Assembly: GCA_023392135.1 (NCBI GenBank)
Contig: JAEVZQ010000447.1
Coordinates: 1 to 5,596 of the forward strand
Direction of reading: 5' to 3'
Length of the DNA stretch: 5,596 nucleotides
Source of the DNA: Pseudomonadota bacterium
GTDB taxonomy: Bacteria > Pseudomonadota > Alphaproteobacteria > Rhizobiales > Hyphomicrobiaceae
Shown piece after piece: positions 4,145 to 5,596 of this stretch. The stretch's first letter is position 1; each line of letters begins with the position of its first letter. The notes below the pieces were generated by a model. The model ran no database searches, was not told the origin of the DNA, and saw nothing but the letters and a program-made list of their open reading frames with translations. The position numbers and the translations under genes are program-made.

Positions 4145-5596
4145 ATGGATGTGCTCAGCGCGCTCGCCGGAGGATTCGGCGTCGCATTACAGCCCGCCAA
4201 CCTGCTCCTGGCGCTGTTCGGGTGTTTCGTCGGGACGATGATCGGCGCACTGCCCGGGCTGGGTCCGGTCAACGGCATCGCCATCCTAATCCCGCTGGCG
4301 TTCAGCCTGAAGCTGAGCCCGATCGAAGCGATGATCATGCTGACCGCCGTCTATTACGGCACGATGTTCGGAGGCCGGATCTCGAGCATTCTGCTGAACA
4401 TTCCCGGTGACGCACCGGCTGTGATGACGTGCCTCGACGGCTACCCGATGGCGGTCAAGGGCCGGGCAGCGGACGCCCTTGCCATTTCCGCGATCTCCTC
4501 CTTCATCGGCGGAACGCTCGCCACGATCGGACTCACGATCTCCGCCCCGCTTCTCGCACAGGCCGCCATCTACTTCGGACCTGCAGAGTATTTCGCGCTG
4601 TTCGTGCTGGCCGTCGTAGCCGTCGGCGGTGTCGGCAGCGGTAATCCGATCAAGACGCTGACGGCCGGCGTGATCGGGCTGGCCCTGTCGACTGTCGGGC
4701 TCGACCCGGCGAGCGGCGTCCCACGCTATACGTTCGGCAGCTACGAGCTTTATGACGGCGTCGACTTCGTCGTAGCCATCATCGGGCTGTTTGCCATCAG
4801 CGAGTTCCTGGTTTTTCTGGACAACAGGCGCAGCAGCGAGGGTGAGGCCAATCGTATCCCCGTCGGGCGCATCCGCAGCTCCTTCCGGGAGCTGATCTAT
4901 CCGGCCGCGACGCTGCGTGCGAGTGCGCTCGGGTTCGTCATCGGTGTATTGCCGGGCGCAGGCGCCACGATGGCGAGCTTCCTCGGCTATACGATGGAAA
5001 AGAGGCTATCGGATCGCGACGGAACCTTCGGCAAAGGCGATCCCCGCGGCGTCGCAGCTCCCGAGGCGGCGGACAACGCAGCCGCCGGCGGCAATCTCGT
5101 GCCGATGCTGACGCTCGGCGTCCCCGGCAGTGGTGCGACGGCAATCATGCTGGGCATGCTCATCACGCTCAACGTACGGCCCGGGCCATTGCTGTTCGAG
5201 CGCCAGCCGGATCTCATCTGGGGCCTCGTCGCGTCGCTCTATGTGAGCAATTTCATCCTGGTGCTGCTCAATATCCCGCTCGTCGGTATTTTCGCCCGGC
5301 TGCTGACGATCCCGACGCGCTACCTGATGCCACTCGTCATCGTCATCAGCTACGTGGGCGTCTACTCGATCAGCAACAGCGCATTCGACCTGCTGCTGAT
5401 GACCGGCTTCGGGGTCCTCGGCTTCGCCATGCGCAAGACGGGCTTCTCGATGATCCCGCTCGTCCTCGGCATGTTGCTCGGCAGCCCCATGGAGCAGAAC
5501 CTGCGCCGGTCCATGGAAGCAAGCGGCGGCGACTGGTCGGCGCTGTTCGCAAGCCCGCTCGCGATCGGGCTGCATCTGACCACGCTCTGCCTGATC
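4145..5596 (+). CDS. tctA: TctA-type large membrane subunit of a TTT transporter (3' end outside window)
   Basis: The frame is open from the ATG at 4145 to the window end, giving 484 codons with no stop or frameshift; TctA proteins are about 500 residues, so only a short C-terminal tail is missing. The start fits the family (MDVLSALAGGFGVALQPANLL). The two internally repeated signature loops are both present: IGALPGLGPVNG (33-44) and IGVLPGAGATMASFLG (266-281). Also seen are YYGTMFGGRISSILLNIPGD (70-89), AAPEAADNAAAGG (304-316) and TLGVPGSGATAIM (323-335), with about ten to twelve hydrophobic spans overall. TctA is the main transport subunit, coupling substrate release from TctC to ion-driven uptake. 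No convincing SD precedes the ATG: the nearest purine run is GGGA at 4130-4133, 11 bases away and inside palindromic element 2. Third gene of the operon, 168 bases after tctB, an unusually wide gap for this gene pair. Confidence 0.92.
   Translation, partial: MDVLSALAGGFGVALQPANLLLALFGCFVGTMIGALPGLGPVNGIAILIPLAFSLKLSPIEAMIMLTAVYYGTMFGGRISSILLNIPGDAPAVMTCLDGYPMAVKGRAADALAISAISSFIGGTLATIGLTISAPLLAQAAIYFGPAEYFALFVLAVVAVGGVGSGNPIKTLTAGVIGLALSTVGLDPASGVPRYTFGSYELYDGVDFVVAIIGLFAISEFLVFLDNRRSSEGEANRIPVGRIRSSFRELIYPAATLRASALGFVIGVLPGAGATMASFLGYTMEKRLSDRDGTFGKGDPRGVAAPEAADNAAAGGNLVPMLTLGVPGSGATAIMLGMLITLNVRPGPLLFERQPDLIWGLVASLYVSNFILVLLNIPLVGIFARLLTIPTRYLMPLVIVISYVGVYSISNSAFDLLLMTGFGVLGFAMRKTGFSMIPLVLGMLLGSPMEQNLRRSMEASGGDWSALFASPLAIGLHLTTLCLI

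Noticed and set aside
5006..5575. Minus-strand 189-codon frame opposite tctA
   Set aside because: A His/Glu/Asp/Arg-rich low-complexity shadow of the hydrophobic tctA coding strand.

Overview
The window is GC-rich, with strong G/C preference at third codon positions and an Alphaproteobacteria-like gene content: a SYLF-domain protein, a Cys/His/Asp lipoprotein and a tripartite tricarboxylate transporter (TTT) operon. A Rhizobiales/Hyphomicrobiales or Rhodospirillales relative is my best guess. This rests on general sequence character, not a database match. No rRNA, tRNA, transposase or CRISPR array is visible.

Left part (1-1581). The window opens inside a plus-strand gene whose C-terminal 130 residues look like a Rid/YjgF-type domain. 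A complete gene for an exported SYLF (YSC84-type) protein follows at 578-1138. Convergent to it, with only 17 bases between the stop codons, is a 38-codon minus-strand ORF for a small membrane protein with a good Shine-Dalgarno (SD) sequence (1156-1272). About 300 bases without a convincing gene follow, holding at most a weak minus-strand promoter candidate.

Middle (1582-2558). A lipoprotein gene encodes a protein with a putative Cys137-His177-Asp194 triad in a papain/transglutaminase-like order. I do not recognise a named family. The 326-base gap after it carries a perfect TTGACA -35 box and nearby inverted and direct repeats. It probably contains the promoter and operator of the downstream transport operon.

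Right part (2559-5596). A tctC-tctB-tctA operon encodes a TTT uptake system: a periplasmic binding protein, the small membrane subunit and the large membrane subunit (cut off by the window end). tctC and tctB overlap by 4 bases, as expected for translational coupling, but tctB and tctA are separated by 168 bases. Nearly all of that gap is two adjacent palindromic elements of 76 and 78 bases, each starting and ending in CTAG. The first supplies the TAG stop codon of tctB. The second ends 5 bases before the tctA ATG, which has no clear SD. All five CTAG tetramers I can find in the window lie in these two elements. This pair of intra-operon elements is the most unusual thing here, and it may set the ratio of TctC/TctB to TctA.
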